The notes under the pieces were generated by a model. That model saw only the letters and a list, made by a program, of their open reading frames with translations. It had not been told where the DNA came from and ran no database searches. Made by a program: the position numbers and the translations under genes. A stretch of DNA of 64,000 nt from Mangrovicoccus ximenensis (GTDB lineage Bacteria > Pseudomonadota > Alphaproteobacteria > Rhodobacterales > Rhodobacteraceae): contig NZ_QBKZ01000014.1 of the NCBI RefSeq assembly GCF_003056725.1, forward strand, positions 210,102 through 274,101, given 5' to 3'. Of this stretch, positions 23,091 through 32,145 are shown piece by piece. Position 1 is the stretch's first letter. Each line of letters starts with the position of its first letter.

Positions 23091-24239
23091 TCACGGGTAT
23101 CCGGGGGCGGTGGGCTGGTCGAAGAACCCGGCGCCGGCAAGCGTCCAGGTTCCCTCGTTCAGGAAGGCGTGCTGCGCCACGCAGGCGGCGTCCGTCATGC
23201 AGCGGCCCAAGGGGTGGCCCGCCAGCATCGCGCCGGAGCCGCCCAGCACGAAGGCACGGCGCGCGGCCTCGGCGCCGTCGCGGGCGGCCATGGTGGCGGC
23301 CATGCGCAGGCGGATATGGGTGTCGCGGTCTGTCTCTCCATCGGCGAGCACCTGTTGCCAGCCCTCCTCGATCGTGTCGAAGAAGGCGGCGCGGGCACCG
23401 GCCAGCAGGCCTTTCGCCTTCGCGAATTCGCTCTGGACATAGGGGCGCGCGCCGGGGGCGGCTGCACCCGTGATCGAGGCACGGGACAGGGAATTCTCCT
23501 GCACCCAGTCGAGCGCCTCCCGCGCCGCGCCGAGCGCGACCACGGCCAGAACCTGCGACGCAATCGCCATGGCCGGATAGCGGAAGACCGGATCGTCGAA
23601 GGACGGGGTCGAGCCGCGCACGAAGGTCAGCTCCGGTGCGACGGTGACATCCTCGACCACCACGTCATGGCTGCCAGTGGCAGAGAGGCCGATGGAGTCC
23701 CAGGTCTCGTCCACCGTCACGGCGGATTTCGGCATGACGGCGACGCGGGGCAGCGGCGTGGCCTCACTGTCGAGCTTGATGCCGACGCCCACGAGGTCCG
23801 CGCCCATGACGCCCGAGCACCAGGGCCAGCGGCCATTGACGACATAGCCCCCGGCGGTCTCCCGCGCCGCCTGCGGCGGGAACATCGCGCCGGCAAAGAC
23901 CGTGTCGGGGTCCTGCCCGTAGATCGCGGCATAGGTCTCTGCGGGCAGCGCGCCGAGATAGAGCGCCGAGACGCCGAAGCTGGCCACCCAGCCGGTGGAG
24001 GCATCAGCGGCGGAGATCTCCTCAATCAAGGCGCAGAATTCGGCCGGGGTGAGTGCATCGCCGCCGAAGCGCTCTGGCACGAAGGCGCGGTAGGCGCCCA
24101 GGGCTTTCAGATCCGCCACCGCGTCGCACGGGACATGATGAAGCGCGGTGAATTCCGCACGGCGGGCGCGGATGCGGGCCAGGATGGCGGCACGGTCGGC
24201 GACCGGCCGGGACCCTGCCAGGGTCGCTTGGGCTGTCAT
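23091..24239 (-). CDS. iacA: Indole-3-acetate monooxygenase, acyl-CoA-dehydrogenase-like flavoprotein
   Basis: A 382-residue protein of the acyl-CoA dehydrogenase fold group used as FMN/FAD-dependent monooxygenases (HsaA/HpaH-like): an N-terminal helical domain (GAYRAFVPERFGGDALTPAEF), a central beta domain (GGYVVNGRWPWCSG) and the C-terminal four-helix region (ASQVLAVVALGAAREALDWV). IacA performs the first oxidation of indole-3-acetate using reduced flavin from IacG. Overlaps the iacH stop by ATGA. Confidence 0.85.
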   Translation of the reverse strand: MTAQATLAGSRPVADRAAILARIRARRAEFTALHHVPCDAVADLKALGAYRAFVPERFGGDALTPAEFCALIEEISAADASTGWVASFGVSALYLGALPAETYAAIYGQDPDTVFAGAMFPPQAARETAGGYVVNGRWPWCSGVMGADLVGVGIKLDSEATPLPRVAVMPKSAVTVDETWDSIGLSATGSHDVVVEDVTVAPELTFVRGSTPSFDDPVFRYPAMAIASQVLAVVALGAAREALDWVQENSLSRASITGAAAPGARPYVQSEFAKAKGLLAGARAAFFDTIEEGWQQVLADGETDRDTHIRLRMAATMAARDGAEAARRAFVLGGSGAMLAGHPLGRCMTDAACVAQHAFLNEGTWTLAGAGFFDQPTAPGYP

Positions 24240-25342
24240 GCTGTCTCCGTCTGGGTCTGGAGGCTCTGGGCGAGCCGGATGGCGATGGCGCAGAGGCGGG
24301 CGTCGTCGCCCTTGCGCCCGATGATCTGGAGCCCCGCGGGCAGGCCTTCGGGGGTGGGATGCGGGATCACGATGGCCGGGTGGCCGGAAAGGTTGAAAGG
24401 CCGCTGGTACCGCGTCAGGCCAAGCACCGTCTTCGGGTCGCGCGCCTCGGCCAGCGTCGGGGGAATGCCGTCGAGCGCCGGGGTGACGATGGCGTCGCAG
24501 CGCTCCAGCACGGCATCCACCTCGGCGGTGAAGCTTGCGCGGATGCGCTCGGCCTCCGCCACTTTCTCCGCCGGGATGTCGCGGGCCGCGGCCAGCCGCG
24601 CGGCAATGTCGGGGCCGATCGGCGCATCTTTGTCGAGGAGATGCCCGAAAGCAGTTTCGGTCTCGGTGGCTATCAGCGTCATGCCTGCCGCGAAGGCGGC
24701 GTCGAGCCCAGGCAGATCCGCTTGCGCAATGCCGGGAAGATCGCTGCCGACCTGCAGGAACACCGGTTCCGCCTCCAGCATCGCCGGAACGAAGCTCGGG
24801 TCCATCGCTTCCATGGCGCGGGTCAGCATGCCGCCGTCGCGGGCGAAGGCGCCGATGCAGTCGAGCGTGCTTGCCGCGGGCGTGGCGCCCTCGCGGCTGA
24901 TCCGCCCGAAGGTCGGCTTGATGCCCCAGACGCCGCAGCAGATGGCGGGCTGGCGGACCGAGCCGCCGGTATCGGTGCCGACGGCAAAGTCGCAGAGCCC
25001 GGCCGCCACGGCCACGGCCGAGCCCGAGGAGGAGCCGCCGGGAATGCGGTCGGGCCAGCGCGGATTGACCGGCGTTCCGAAGGCGGCATTGACCCCGGTC
25101 ATGCCGAAGGCGAGCTCGTGCATCGCCGCCTTGCCGATGATCCGGCAGCCCGCAGCAAGCAGGCTGTCGACCACGGCGGCATTTCCGGCGGCCGGGGCGG
25201 CATCGCGGAGCACGGCTGAGCCGCAGGCGGTCACATGCCCGGCAATGTCGAGGCAGTCCTTGACCGCGACGGACAGACCGTCGCCGCCGAGGGCAAGCCG
25301 CGCGACCAGCGCGCCGTGATCCTCTGTCCTCTGGCCGTCCAT
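24236..25342 (-). CDS. iacH: Amidase-signature hydrolase of the iac cluster
   Basis: About 368 residues of the amidase signature family: catalytic Lys28 (AVKDCLD), the GGSSSGS motif (102-108) and nucleophile Ser128 in DTGGSVRQPA. First gene of the minus-strand operon. ATG at 25342 follows GAAGGAG, better than the ATG at 25360 that lies inside the operator-like palindrome region. IacH is present in many auxin-degradation clusters, where its exact substrate has been uncertain. Confidence 0.85.
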   Translation of the reverse strand: MDGQRTEDHGALVARLALGGDGLSVAVKDCLDIAGHVTACGSAVLRDAAPAAGNAAVVDSLLAAGCRIIGKAAMHELAFGMTGVNAAFGTPVNPRWPDRIPGGSSSGSAVAVAAGLCDFAVGTDTGGSVRQPAICCGVWGIKPTFGRISREGATPAASTLDCIGAFARDGGMLTRAMEAMDPSFVPAMLEAEPVFLQVGSDLPGIAQADLPGLDAAFAAGMTLIATETETAFGHLLDKDAPIGPDIAARLAAARDIPAEKVAEAERIRASFTAEVDAVLERCDAIVTPALDGIPPTLAEARDPKTVLGLTRYQRPFNLSGHPAIVIPHPTPEGLPAGLQIIGRKGDDARLCAIAIRLAQSLQTQTETA

Positions 25343-25363
25343 AGGGTCTCCTTCCGCCATCCG

Positions 25364-25379
25364 ATATTTACGTGAATAT
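25364..25379. promoter_or_regulatory. Operator-like palindrome upstream of iacH
   Basis: ATATTTACGTGAATAT lies 22 nt before the iacH start. Together with the related AATTCACGTGATTT at 25583-25596 it gives a shared ATTCACGTrA core, suitable for a dimeric MarR-type repressor such as the iacR product. Inference only. Confidence 0.55.
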
Positions 25380-25582
25380 TACCGCATTAGGATTCCTGTC
25401 AAAGGAAATCGCCGCCGAATTTTAATTTTTTTCTTTTGTTATCTTATACTTAAAAGACGCCTTGAGGGCGCTGCCAGCTTGCTCCGGCGCCCCCGCATCT
25501 GGTTGTCCTTGCCCTGCCCGTTCCCGCGCCAGACCGGCCCGGGATCGTTGCAAGTCAGGCAATCCGCCCGCCGAAACTATAC

Positions 25583-25596
25583 AATTCACGTGATTT
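25583..25596. promoter_or_regulatory. Operator-like palindrome upstream of iacI
   Basis: AATTCACGTGATTT, imperfect palindrome related to the site at 25364-25379. It lies 48 nt before the iacI start in the only strongly A/T-rich stretch of this region, which should hold both divergent promoters. Confidence 0.5.
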
Positions 25597-25643
25597 TAAA
25601 AATATTACCTTGCATGGCAGGGCCGGGTTCCCTCAGGTGGAAG

Positions 25644-26264
25644 ATGAAAATTCACGCAATTGCCCGGGAAACCGACACGATGCAAACCGCAGACCCCGCC
25701 CAGCCGGCCGCAACCGGCGCCCTTGCCGCGCTGGAGCGCAGAATCGCGCAACTGGAGGCCGAGGCCGAGATCCGCCGCCTGCAGGCGCGCTACATGTTCC
25801 TCTGCGACACGCCGCTGCCGGAATTCGGCGTGGCGGACGACGCGGAGCGGATCGAGAGGATCGTGGCGCTCTACACGCCGGATGCGGTCTGGGAAGGCGT
25901 CGGCGAGCATTACGACGGCCAGTTCGGCCGCGCCGAGGGCCGGGACGCGATCCGCGCGCATTTCGCGAGGTTCTGGGCAGGAAAGGATCCGGAGCTGATC
26001 CTGAACTGCCATTACCTGACCTCGGAACAGATCCATGTCGCCGCGGATGGCCGGACCGCCGAGGGGCAATGGGTGCACATGCAGCCCTGGCTGTTCTCGG
26101 ACGGCAAGGCGCTCCTTCGCTCGTCGCGGCTGAACAACGCCTTCCGCCGGGAGCCCGAAGGCTGGCGGATCACGCGGACGCGGACCGAGAACGTGTTCAT
26201 CGCGCCGCTGCCCGCGGGCTGGGCCTCGGACTATCCGTCGAAATCGGTGCTGATGGCCCCGTGA
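25644..26264 (+). CDS. iacI: SnoaL/NTF2-like protein (IacI-like)
   Basis: About 206 residues: a coiled lead (LERRIAQLEAEAEIRRLQAR) then an NTF2-like fold (IVALYTPDAVWEGVGEHY, AIRAHFARFW, HYLTSEQIHV, WRITRTRTENVFIAPL). IacI accompanies the catabolic genes elsewhere and is reported to assist the pathway; here it is transcribed away from iacH instead of lying inside the operon. Start is uncertain: ATG 25644 has AGGTGG upstream, ATG 25680 would shorten it by 12 residues. Confidence 0.75.
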   Translation: MKIHAIARETDTMQTADPAQPAATGALAALERRIAQLEAEAEIRRLQARYMFLCDTPLPEFGVADDAERIERIVALYTPDAVWEGVGEHYDGQFGRAEGRDAIRAHFARFWAGKDPELILNCHYLTSEQIHVAADGRTAEGQWVHMQPWLFSDGKALLRSSRLNNAFRREPEGWRITRTRTENVFIAPLPAGWASDYPSKSVLMAP

Positions 26265-26287
26265 GGCCCCGGCTCGGGGCCGGGGCG
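26265..26287. terminator. Hairpin between convergent iacI and ribE
   Basis: GCCCCGGC (26266-26273) and GCCGGGGC (26279-26286) around TCGGG, starting at the iacI stop codon. GC-rich stem without U tract. Confidence 0.5.
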
Positions 26288-26293
26288 GGGCTG

Positions 26294-26899
26294 TCAGCCC
26301 CAGTCCTGCAGCCGCGCCACGTAGCGGGCGAGCGTGTCGATCTCGAGATTGACCGCATCGCCCGCGCGGATGCCGCCCCAGGTCGTGTGCGCCTTGGTAT
26401 GCGGGATGACATTGACGCCGAATTCGCAGCCCTCGACCTCGTTCACCGTCAGCGAGGTGCCATTCAGCGCGACCGAGCCCTTGGAGGCGATGAACCGCGC
26501 GAGGCTCTCGGGGGCGCGGAAGGTGACGCGGGTGCTGTCGCCCTCCGCCGCCAGCGCGACGACCTCGGCGACGCCGTCGACATGGCCCGAGACGATATGG
26601 CCGCCGAGCTCGTCGCCGACCTTGAGCGCGCGTTCGAGATTGATCCGGCTGCCCTTCTGCCAGAGCTTGCGCGCCAGCGAGCTGCGCGACACGGTCTCGG
26701 CGGAGACATCGACCTCGAACCAGGCGCCGCCGCCGAGCGGGCCGCGGTCGGTCACCGTCAGGCAGATCCCGTCGCAGGCGATCGACGCGCCGATCTCGAT
26801 GCCCGAGGGATCGTAGGAAGAGGCGATGCGGACCGCGAGATCGCCCCTTTGCGCAACCTCCTCGACCCGGCCGATATCGGTGATGATGCCCGTGAACAT
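26294..26899 (-). CDS. ribE: Riboflavin synthase alpha chain
   Basis: About 201 residues with the two-barrel repeat of the enzyme that dismutates 6,7-dimethyl-8-ribityllumazine to riboflavin. N-terminus MFTGIITDIG is the family signature; ISCDG-type ACDGICLTV, the first-barrel end GGHIVSGHVDG, second-barrel NGTSLTVNEVEG and NVIPHT are in order. ATG at 26899 with AGGAGA upstream; the five-residue extension is rejected. The other rib genes are not nearby, apart from flavin-dependent iac genes next door. Confidence 0.92.
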   Translation of the reverse strand: MFTGIITDIGRVEEVAQRGDLAVRIASSYDPSGIEIGASIACDGICLTVTDRGPLGGGAWFEVDVSAETVSRSSLARKLWQKGSRINLERALKVGDELGGHIVSGHVDGVAEVVALAAEGDSTRVTFRAPESLARFIASKGSVALNGTSLTVNEVEGCEFGVNVIPHTKAHTTWGGIRAGDAVNLEIDTLARYVARLQDWG

Positions 26900-26988
26900 G
26901 GCGTCTCCTGTCAAGCTGCCCCGTCCTGACTAGCTCCGCTCCCCCCGGTGTTCAAGCCGGGCGGATTCCGCTTGATCGGCAGGCGCGG

Positions 26989-27350
26989 ATGCCGCACCAA
27001 ATCCGCATGCGTTCCTGCGACCGCCGGTTCCTGATGCTGCAAGGCCCGCACGGCCCGTTCTTCGCCGAACTGGCCGCTGCGCTGCGCCGCGACGGCGCAG
27101 AGGTCTGGCGCGGCGGGGTCAATGCCGGGGACGAAGCCGAGTGGCGCGGGCCGGGATACCTCGCCATGAAGGAGGCCGGAGACGCGGCCGCCGCGATGGA
27201 CCGGCTTCGGATCACCGACCTGCTGCTCTATGGCGAGGCGCGGCCCTTCCATGCCGGAGCGCTGGCCGCGCACCTATGAGCGGCAGGGCAGCAACGGCAA
27301 TTCCCCGGCCGCAAGCTGGCCGGTCGGGCGCATGGCGGAGCTGCCGGGCG
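26989..27350 (+). pseudogene. Capsule polysaccharide export protein (KpsS-like), fragment
   Basis: N-terminal KpsS/LipB-type segment (RRFLMLQGPHGPFFAELAAAL, ITDLLLYGEARPFHAGALAA) runs to a stop at 27277-27279. In a second frame from about 27270 the conserved TYERQGSNGNS segment of the same family follows, lacking the stretch that should lie between them. After about 27350 the sequence is sulfotransferase. So the gene has an internal deletion with frameshift and is cut off after about 120 residues. Confidence 0.7.
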
Positions 27351-27976
27351 GCACCCTGCCCTGTCCGGCGGCAAGCTTGGCGGCCGCAATCCACATGGAC
27401 GGCCTGCCGGACGGCCCGCCGGACGCCGCCCGGCTGCTGCGGGTCCGCGCGGCCTATCTCGGCGCGCTCGCAGCCTCCACCCCCGACGCAGAGGTCTTGG
27501 TCGACAAGATGCCGAGCAACTTCCTCTACATCCCCTGGATCTTCGCCGCCTTCCCCGAGGCCCGCGTGATCCACCTGCAGCGCGACCCGGTGGCGACCTG
27601 CTGGTCCAATTTCCGCAACCTCTTTCCGCTGGGCGGCCGGGGCACCGGATTCGGCCATGACCTGCGCGACCTGGCCGGATACCACCGGCTCTACCGCGGG
27701 CTTATGGCGGATTGGGACCGGCTCCATCCCGGACGCATCCACCACCTGCACTACGAACGGCTTTGCGCCGACCAGCGCGGCGAGACCGAGCGGCTGCTCG
27801 CGCATCTCGGCCTGCCCTGGCACGAGGGCTGCCTGCACTTCCACGAGACCGGGCGGACGGTCACCACCACTTCCTCCGCCCAAGTGCGCCAGCCGCTCTA
27901 CCAAGGCAGCTCGGAGGGATGGAAACCCTACGCAGCCTGGCTCGCCCCGCTGACCGAAGGACTGGGGGAGCCGTGA
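27350..27976 (+). pseudogene. Sulfotransferase-family protein, C-terminal fragment
   Basis: About 190 residues: VLVDKMPSNFLYIPWIFAAF, PEARVIHLQRDPVATCWSNF (the 3'-PAPS-binding part), IHHLHYERLCAD and the end TSSAQVRQPLYQGSSEGWKP. The N-terminal P-loop region is missing and is replaced by the KpsS fragment. Both fragments may descend from one surface-polysaccharide locus. Confidence 0.75.
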
Positions 27977-28374
27977 CTGAGTCCCCGATTTCCGGGCCGG
28001 CGCGATATTCGCTACGTCGCCATGGCGGTGGTCATGCAGGTGCGGCCCGGCGGCCTCGAGGCCCTCGACACCTGCTTTCCGGAGGTGCCGGAACAGGCCC
28101 GCGCCCCATGGTCCCGCGAACTCGATGCCGGCCCGCTGCAGCTCTCGACGGGTCTGCCTCCAGGCCGGGAGCTGGCGGCATCCCTGCCGCGCCGCAGGAC
28201 AAGCTCCGGCCTCCGATCAGCCGATCCAGCCCACCAACCACGGCCGCCACATGGTGTTCCTCACGGACATCGTGCAGGAGGCGCGCATTGGAGCGCGATC
28301 GGTTTTCCCTCATGGCCGAGCCGCACCATCCCCCGCGCCTGCCGTCCCTGTCGCGCCAAGAACTGCCAATTGAG

Positions 28375-28391
28375 GCGCCATTGGTCCGAGC
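28375..28391 (+). repeat. Family-2 centre
   Basis: GCGCCATTGGTCCGAGC matches the consensus centre exactly. Flanking arms (GCCAATTGAG and CCGATGGGC) pair only partly. Confidence 0.6.
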
Positions 28392-28454
28392 CCGATGGGC
28401 GGCGGGCAAGATCGCGCGGCCCTTCCGCGACATCCGTCAGGATGTTCTGCGCTG

Positions 28455-28478
28455 CAAACGGTCCCCCCGGACCCTTTG
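28455..28478. repeat. Family-1 palindrome
   Basis: CAAACGGTCC, CCCC, GGACCCTTTG: ten-base arms with a single C:C mismatch. Followed on the plus strand by TTGAACTCCTCGCC, resembling the shoulder of other family-1 inserts. Confidence 0.65.
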
Positions 28479-29424
28479 CCATGCGCTTGAACTCCTCGCC
28501 CGGAGCTTCCGCACCCTCGGCGACCTCAATGCCCAGTTCGGGGCCTGACGGGCCGAGATGGCGAAGCCGCGGGTTCGCGCCGCCACGCGCCGGATCGCCG
28601 ACCGGGCCTTCGCCGAGAAGACGCCAGCCCTGGAACCGCTGCCCGCAATGTCCCATGACGTGCTCCGCGCCATCGGGCGGCGGGGCGGCCGCGAAGGCAG
28701 GGTCCCGGTCGGCGGCACGCTCCATTCGGTCCACGGCACGGCGCGGAAACGCATGCTGGAGGTGCAGCATCACGCCAGCGCGCTCCGCATCTCCGAGGCG
28801 TGAGGGCGTGACTGCCATTGGTCCGAAGGAATGCCCGAACGCGCTGATGGCCCGGCATCCCGTTCCCGAGGAGAAGGGCCTGCGCCGGGTCGACCCGGTC
28901 CCGGGCCTGCGGCGGCCGCTCGAAGTCCATGACGCCGCCGCCTGGCCGCGGCGCCCTGATCAGGCTCGGAATGCCACGCGCCCTGGAGGCCTTGGAGAAC
29001 ATCCAGGCCCGGTCCGAGCGCAGCGAGATCACCTCGGCGGAGGCGGTCGGCACGCTGCCGGGCGAGGAACGGGCCATTGTCCGCCATCGGTCCGGGGACG
29101 GCGGCGAGGGCCACCCGCCAGGGCCGCCGCATCGCGGTCGCACTGCCCAACGCCAAGCTGATGCCCCCTCTCGGCGAATGCATGCATTCGCCTGCCGGGC
29201 AACGCATCGAGACGCCGGAAAGCTTCTGCTCCGTTCACGCGGCGATCTGCCCCCCGGACAAACCGCTTTGCGCTCGAACTCTGGCCGCCGCCGGACCGGG
29301 AGCGCCGTTCGGCATGCGGCCGCCATGGTCCGAGGTCCATGCCGGACGCACTCGCCCAGCCCGGCTTCATCCGCCGGTCGGAGGGGGGGCATTTCCCCTT
29401 GGCCCGCCCGCACCGGAAGGAGCC

Positions 29425-29721
29425 GCCTCGCAACCACCCTGGGCGCGGCGGCTGGTCCGGGGGACCAGTTCGCGAGGGGCGGCCAAGCCGAGCGGATGAA
29501 CCGCAGGATCAAGGAGACGACCGCCAAAACGGCATCGCTGCGACCCGCAGGCGGAACTGGAGGGCCGCCTGGTCGCGCTCGTCGCCGCCTGCAACTGCGC
29601 CCGGAGATTGAAGACGCTGAGGGGCCTCTCACCGTTCGGGTTCATCTGGGGAAAATGGACAACAGAGCCGGATCGCTTCAAAGCCGATCCGACCCGCCAC
29701 ACCCCGGGACCAAACAGCTAG
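29425..29721 (+). pseudogene. IS481-family transposase, C-terminal relic
   Basis: NHPW at about 29430, then after a palindromic insert GGQAERMNRRIKE, and in a later frame LVALVAACNCARRLKTLRGL, SPFGFIWGKWTTEPDRF to TAG at 29719-29721. This is the usual C-terminus of the IS481 type transposase. At least one further frameshift lies near 29540. Confidence 0.75.
29446..29475. repeat. Family-1 palindromic insert in the IS481 relic
   Basis: CTGGTCC (29452-29458), GGG, GGACCAG (29462-29468). It separates NHPW from GGQAERMN of the transposase. Confidence 0.7.
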
Positions 29722-30410
29722 GCCGTGTTGACAAAAGGGCTTCACGTCGGTCGCTTTCGGGATTCAAGATCACCGCTACGACGGAGGTGATCTTGGCCCG
29801 CAAGCTGATGTCAGACGGCGACTGGCGGCTCTTCGAGCATTTCATCACCGCTATCCGCGCTCCGAACGGGCGCAACCCAGCTGGTCATCGTCTTGTTCTT
29901 GATGGTGTATTCTGGAGTGAAGCGTGAATGCGCCGCTGGTTCGAGCACCACCACGAACGCGGACCGGTGCTCCGTGGCGGGATCGGCCAGAGGAATTCGG
30001 CAAGTGAGGGTCCGTTTGCCGCCAGTTCCGACGCTGGACCCAGGCTGAACTGCGGGAAAACATCCTGCTGTTCCTCAACGGCGGCGACCTCCTTCCCGCC
30101 CGCGTCCGGATGATCGACAGCACCGTGATCCGCGCCCATCAACAGGCAGCGGCTCAGGGGGGACTCAGAAGGAAGGTTTCGGCCGCTCACGAGGTGGCTT
30201 TTCGAACAGGATCCACCCCCGGGCGAACGGTGCCGGGGTGCCGATGCGCAGCGAGATCACCGGCCGCGAGACGGTCGATGTGAAGGGGGCCGACCTGGTG
30301 ATGCCACACGATCTGCCGGAGCCCGCATATTTCTTCGCCGACAAAGGCTACGATTTTGACAAGATGCGCGAAAATTTGGATAGCGTCCGTCAACGAGGTG
30401 TAATTTCCCG
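29722..30410 (+). pseudogene. IS5-family (IS427 group) transposase relic
   Basis: Begins next to an IS end reading GCCGTGTTGACAAAAGGGCT. Transposase pieces: MSDGDWRLFEHFITAIRAPN, HRLVLDGVFW, then after an insert WRD-like sequence, CRQFRRWTQAE, NILLFLNGGDLLPARVRMID (the DDE aspartate), STVIRAHQQAA, ITGRETVDVKGADLVMP and YFFADKGYDFDKMRENLDS. Lesions: a family-2 insert near 29916-29957, TGA at 30005-30007 in place of a conserved Trp, frameshifts, and a truncated 3' end. Confidence 0.8.
29916..29957 (+). repeat. Family-2 insert in the IS427-type relic
   Basis: Centre GCGCCGCTGGTTCGAGC at 29930-29946, inserted after GVFW of the transposase; CGTG/CACG outer pairing only. Removing about 41 nt rejoins GVFW to the following conserved WRD region. 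Confidence 0.65.
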
Positions 30411-30532
30411 GGTGCTGCCGCTGCCAAGGCCGCGGCCCGCGAGGCAGGCGCCCGGAATGTCCCGACGTGAAGTCAAGACGACGAGTCCGGGTTGCGTGGC
30501 GTCTTCCGGCATGGTCCGCCCTGTCCGCGGGA

Positions 30533-31624
30533 TCAGATCCCCCAGCGGGGCGCAGCTGCTTGCGGAGCGCGGCGTGCGCCGGTGGCGGGGTCGAAGACAT
30601 GGCATGCATCGGGCGGGACGACAATGCGGATGCGGTCGCCGGGGCGGGCCTCGAAGCTGCGCTCGGCCTTCGCCGAGACCGTTGCGCCGCCGGCGGGCAC
30701 CAGCACCATCACCGCGTCGCCAAGATGCTCCAGCGCATAGAGCGGCGCGTTGATCTCGCAGCCGGTGAAGCCCATGTATCCGGACAGCACCTGCGCATCC
30801 TCGGCGCGGAACCCCAGGATCGCCTCGCCGTCTTCGGCCTCCAGCCCCTCGATCTGCATGTCCTCGCCGCGGAACACGCCCGCTCGGATATGCCCGCGCA
30901 TCAGGTTCATCGCCGGGCTGCCGATGAAGCCCGCCACGAAGGCCGTCGCGGGGGCCTCGTAGACCTGCCGCGGCGTGCCGGTCTGCACGATCCGGCCGGC
31001 CCGCATCACCGCGATCCGGTCGGCCAGCGTCATCGCTTCAGCCTGGTCATGGGTGACATAGATCGTTGTCGCGCCGAGCTCGCGGGTCAGGTGGCGGATA
31101 TGCGCCCGGGTCGTGAGCCGCAGCCGCGCGTCGAGATTGGAGAGCGGTTCGTCCATCAGGAAGAGCCGGGGCTGGCGGACGATGGCACGGGCGAGGGCGA
31201 CGCGCTGCCTCTGGCCACCCGAGAGCGCGCCAGGCCGCTTGCCGAGCTGGTCGGCGAGACCGACCTTGTCCGCGGCCGCCCGCACCGCACTGTCCTGCGC
31301 GCCGCGCTCCATCCGGCGCATCTTCAGCGGGAAGCGGATGTTTTCATAGACCGTCAGGTTCGGATAGAGCGCGTAGCCTTGGAACACCATGGCGACATCG
31401 CGCCGGGCGGGGGGAATGCGCGCCATGTCCTGCCCGTCGAACAGCACCCGGCCGGCATCCGGTTCCTCGAGCCCGGCGATCATCCGCATGGCCGTCGTCT
31501 TGCCGCAGCCGGAGGGACCGAGCAGCACCACGAACTCGCCGTCCTCCGCGGTCAGGTCGAGCGGACCGACCGCGCGCCCGGCGCCGAAGCTCTTCGTGAC
31601 TTGCTGCAGCTCTATGCGCGCCAT
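30533..31624 (-). CDS. ABC transporter ATP-binding protein (MalK/UgpC type)
   Basis: Complete 363-residue ATPase of a carbohydrate importer: Walker A GPSGCGKTT (36-44), Q-loop FQGYALYPNL, signature LSGGQRQRVALARA, Walker B LFLMDEPLSNLDARL and H-loop VTHDQAEAM, followed by an OB-type regulatory domain (residues about 240-360) as in MalK/UgpC. The partner permeases and binding protein are missing; IS relics border it on both sides, so it is probably the survivor of a larger operon. Such ATPases can serve more than one importer. Confidence 0.88.
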   Translation of the reverse strand: MARIELQQVTKSFGAGRAVGPLDLTAEDGEFVVLLGPSGCGKTTAMRMIAGLEEPDAGRVLFDGQDMARIPPARRDVAMVFQGYALYPNLTVYENIRFPLKMRRMERGAQDSAVRAAADKVGLADQLGKRPGALSGGQRQRVALARAIVRQPRLFLMDEPLSNLDARLRLTTRAHIRHLTRELGATTIYVTHDQAEAMTLADRIAVMRAGRIVQTGTPRQVYEAPATAFVAGFIGSPAMNLMRGHIRAGVFRGEDMQIEGLEAEDGEAILGFRAEDAQVLSGYMGFTGCEINAPLYALEHLGDAVMVLVPAGGATVSAKAERSFEARPGDRIRIVVPPDACHVFDPATGARRAPQAAAPRWGI

Positions 31625-31752
31625 ATGGTCCTCCGATGCGCTTTCCTTGGCCGCACCTAGCCGGAAACCGCAGGCGCGTCATCCCCTTCGGCGTGCGGTG
31701 ACAGGCAGTTGCGGGGCCGGGCGGGAGCTGGCGGAAGATCAGGAGGCCAGAG

Positions 31753-31930
31753 ATGAGGCAGAGGCAGTGGATCGCGCTCGACACCGGCAGCCCGGTGCCG
31801 CGCGGCTGGAAAATGACCGAGGAGCGTGCCGCAGGACCGGCCTGCGAGGTCGCGGCAGCGGATCTGTCGGCGCTGGCCGGAGAGGGCGGGCTGGCCGTGG
31901 CCTGCGGCCCGCTGGCCGATCAAGCCGCGT
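31753..31930 (+). pseudogene. 5' end of a truncated gene (possibly sugar-kinase-like)
   Basis: ATG at 31753 has an excellent AGGAGG ribosome site, so a real gene began here. The first 59 residues (WIALDTGSPVPRGWKMTEE and ACGPLADQAA) weakly resemble the N-terminus of 2-dehydro-3-deoxygalactonokinase. The frame runs into IS sequence at about 31930. The family assignment is tentative; the truncation is clear. Confidence 0.45.
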
Positions 31931-32145
31931 CACCCAAATTCAGCCATAGCTCAGCCATCGGTCCGAGTGAACATTGCGAATGTCTTTGAATCGGCTGTCG
32001 GTTAAGGAGGGGATTTCGTGGGGCCGCTGACGAAATGGCGCGCCGAAGCACGGGCTAAGGGCAAGGCGACTGTCGGTCGTGTCGCCAATGTGGTGGAAAT
32101 CCCTGGCAGCGTGCTCCGGGCATGTGAAATCGGCTCTGTTCCGGC
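31931..32145. mobile_element. IS-derived junction sequence
   Basis: Holds a family-2-like centre (GCCATCGGTCCGAGTG at about 31956-31971) and, near 32126-32150, the block GTGAAATCGGC and GGCTCATATC that recurs at the broken end of the IS5 relic near 11821 and 12126. No gene. Confidence 0.4.

Larger units (their letters stand above)
27977..29424. mobile_element. IS debris without an intact gene
   Basis: No open frame here has convincing coding character over its length. Short stretches look transposase-derived (for example GKIARPFRDIRQDVL near 28400-28440), and the region holds family-2 centres at 28375-28391 and a family-1 palindrome at 28455-28478, with weaker PxVRG-type centres near 28816, 29093 and 29328. 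I could not assign the underlying IS families with confidence. Confidence 0.5.
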
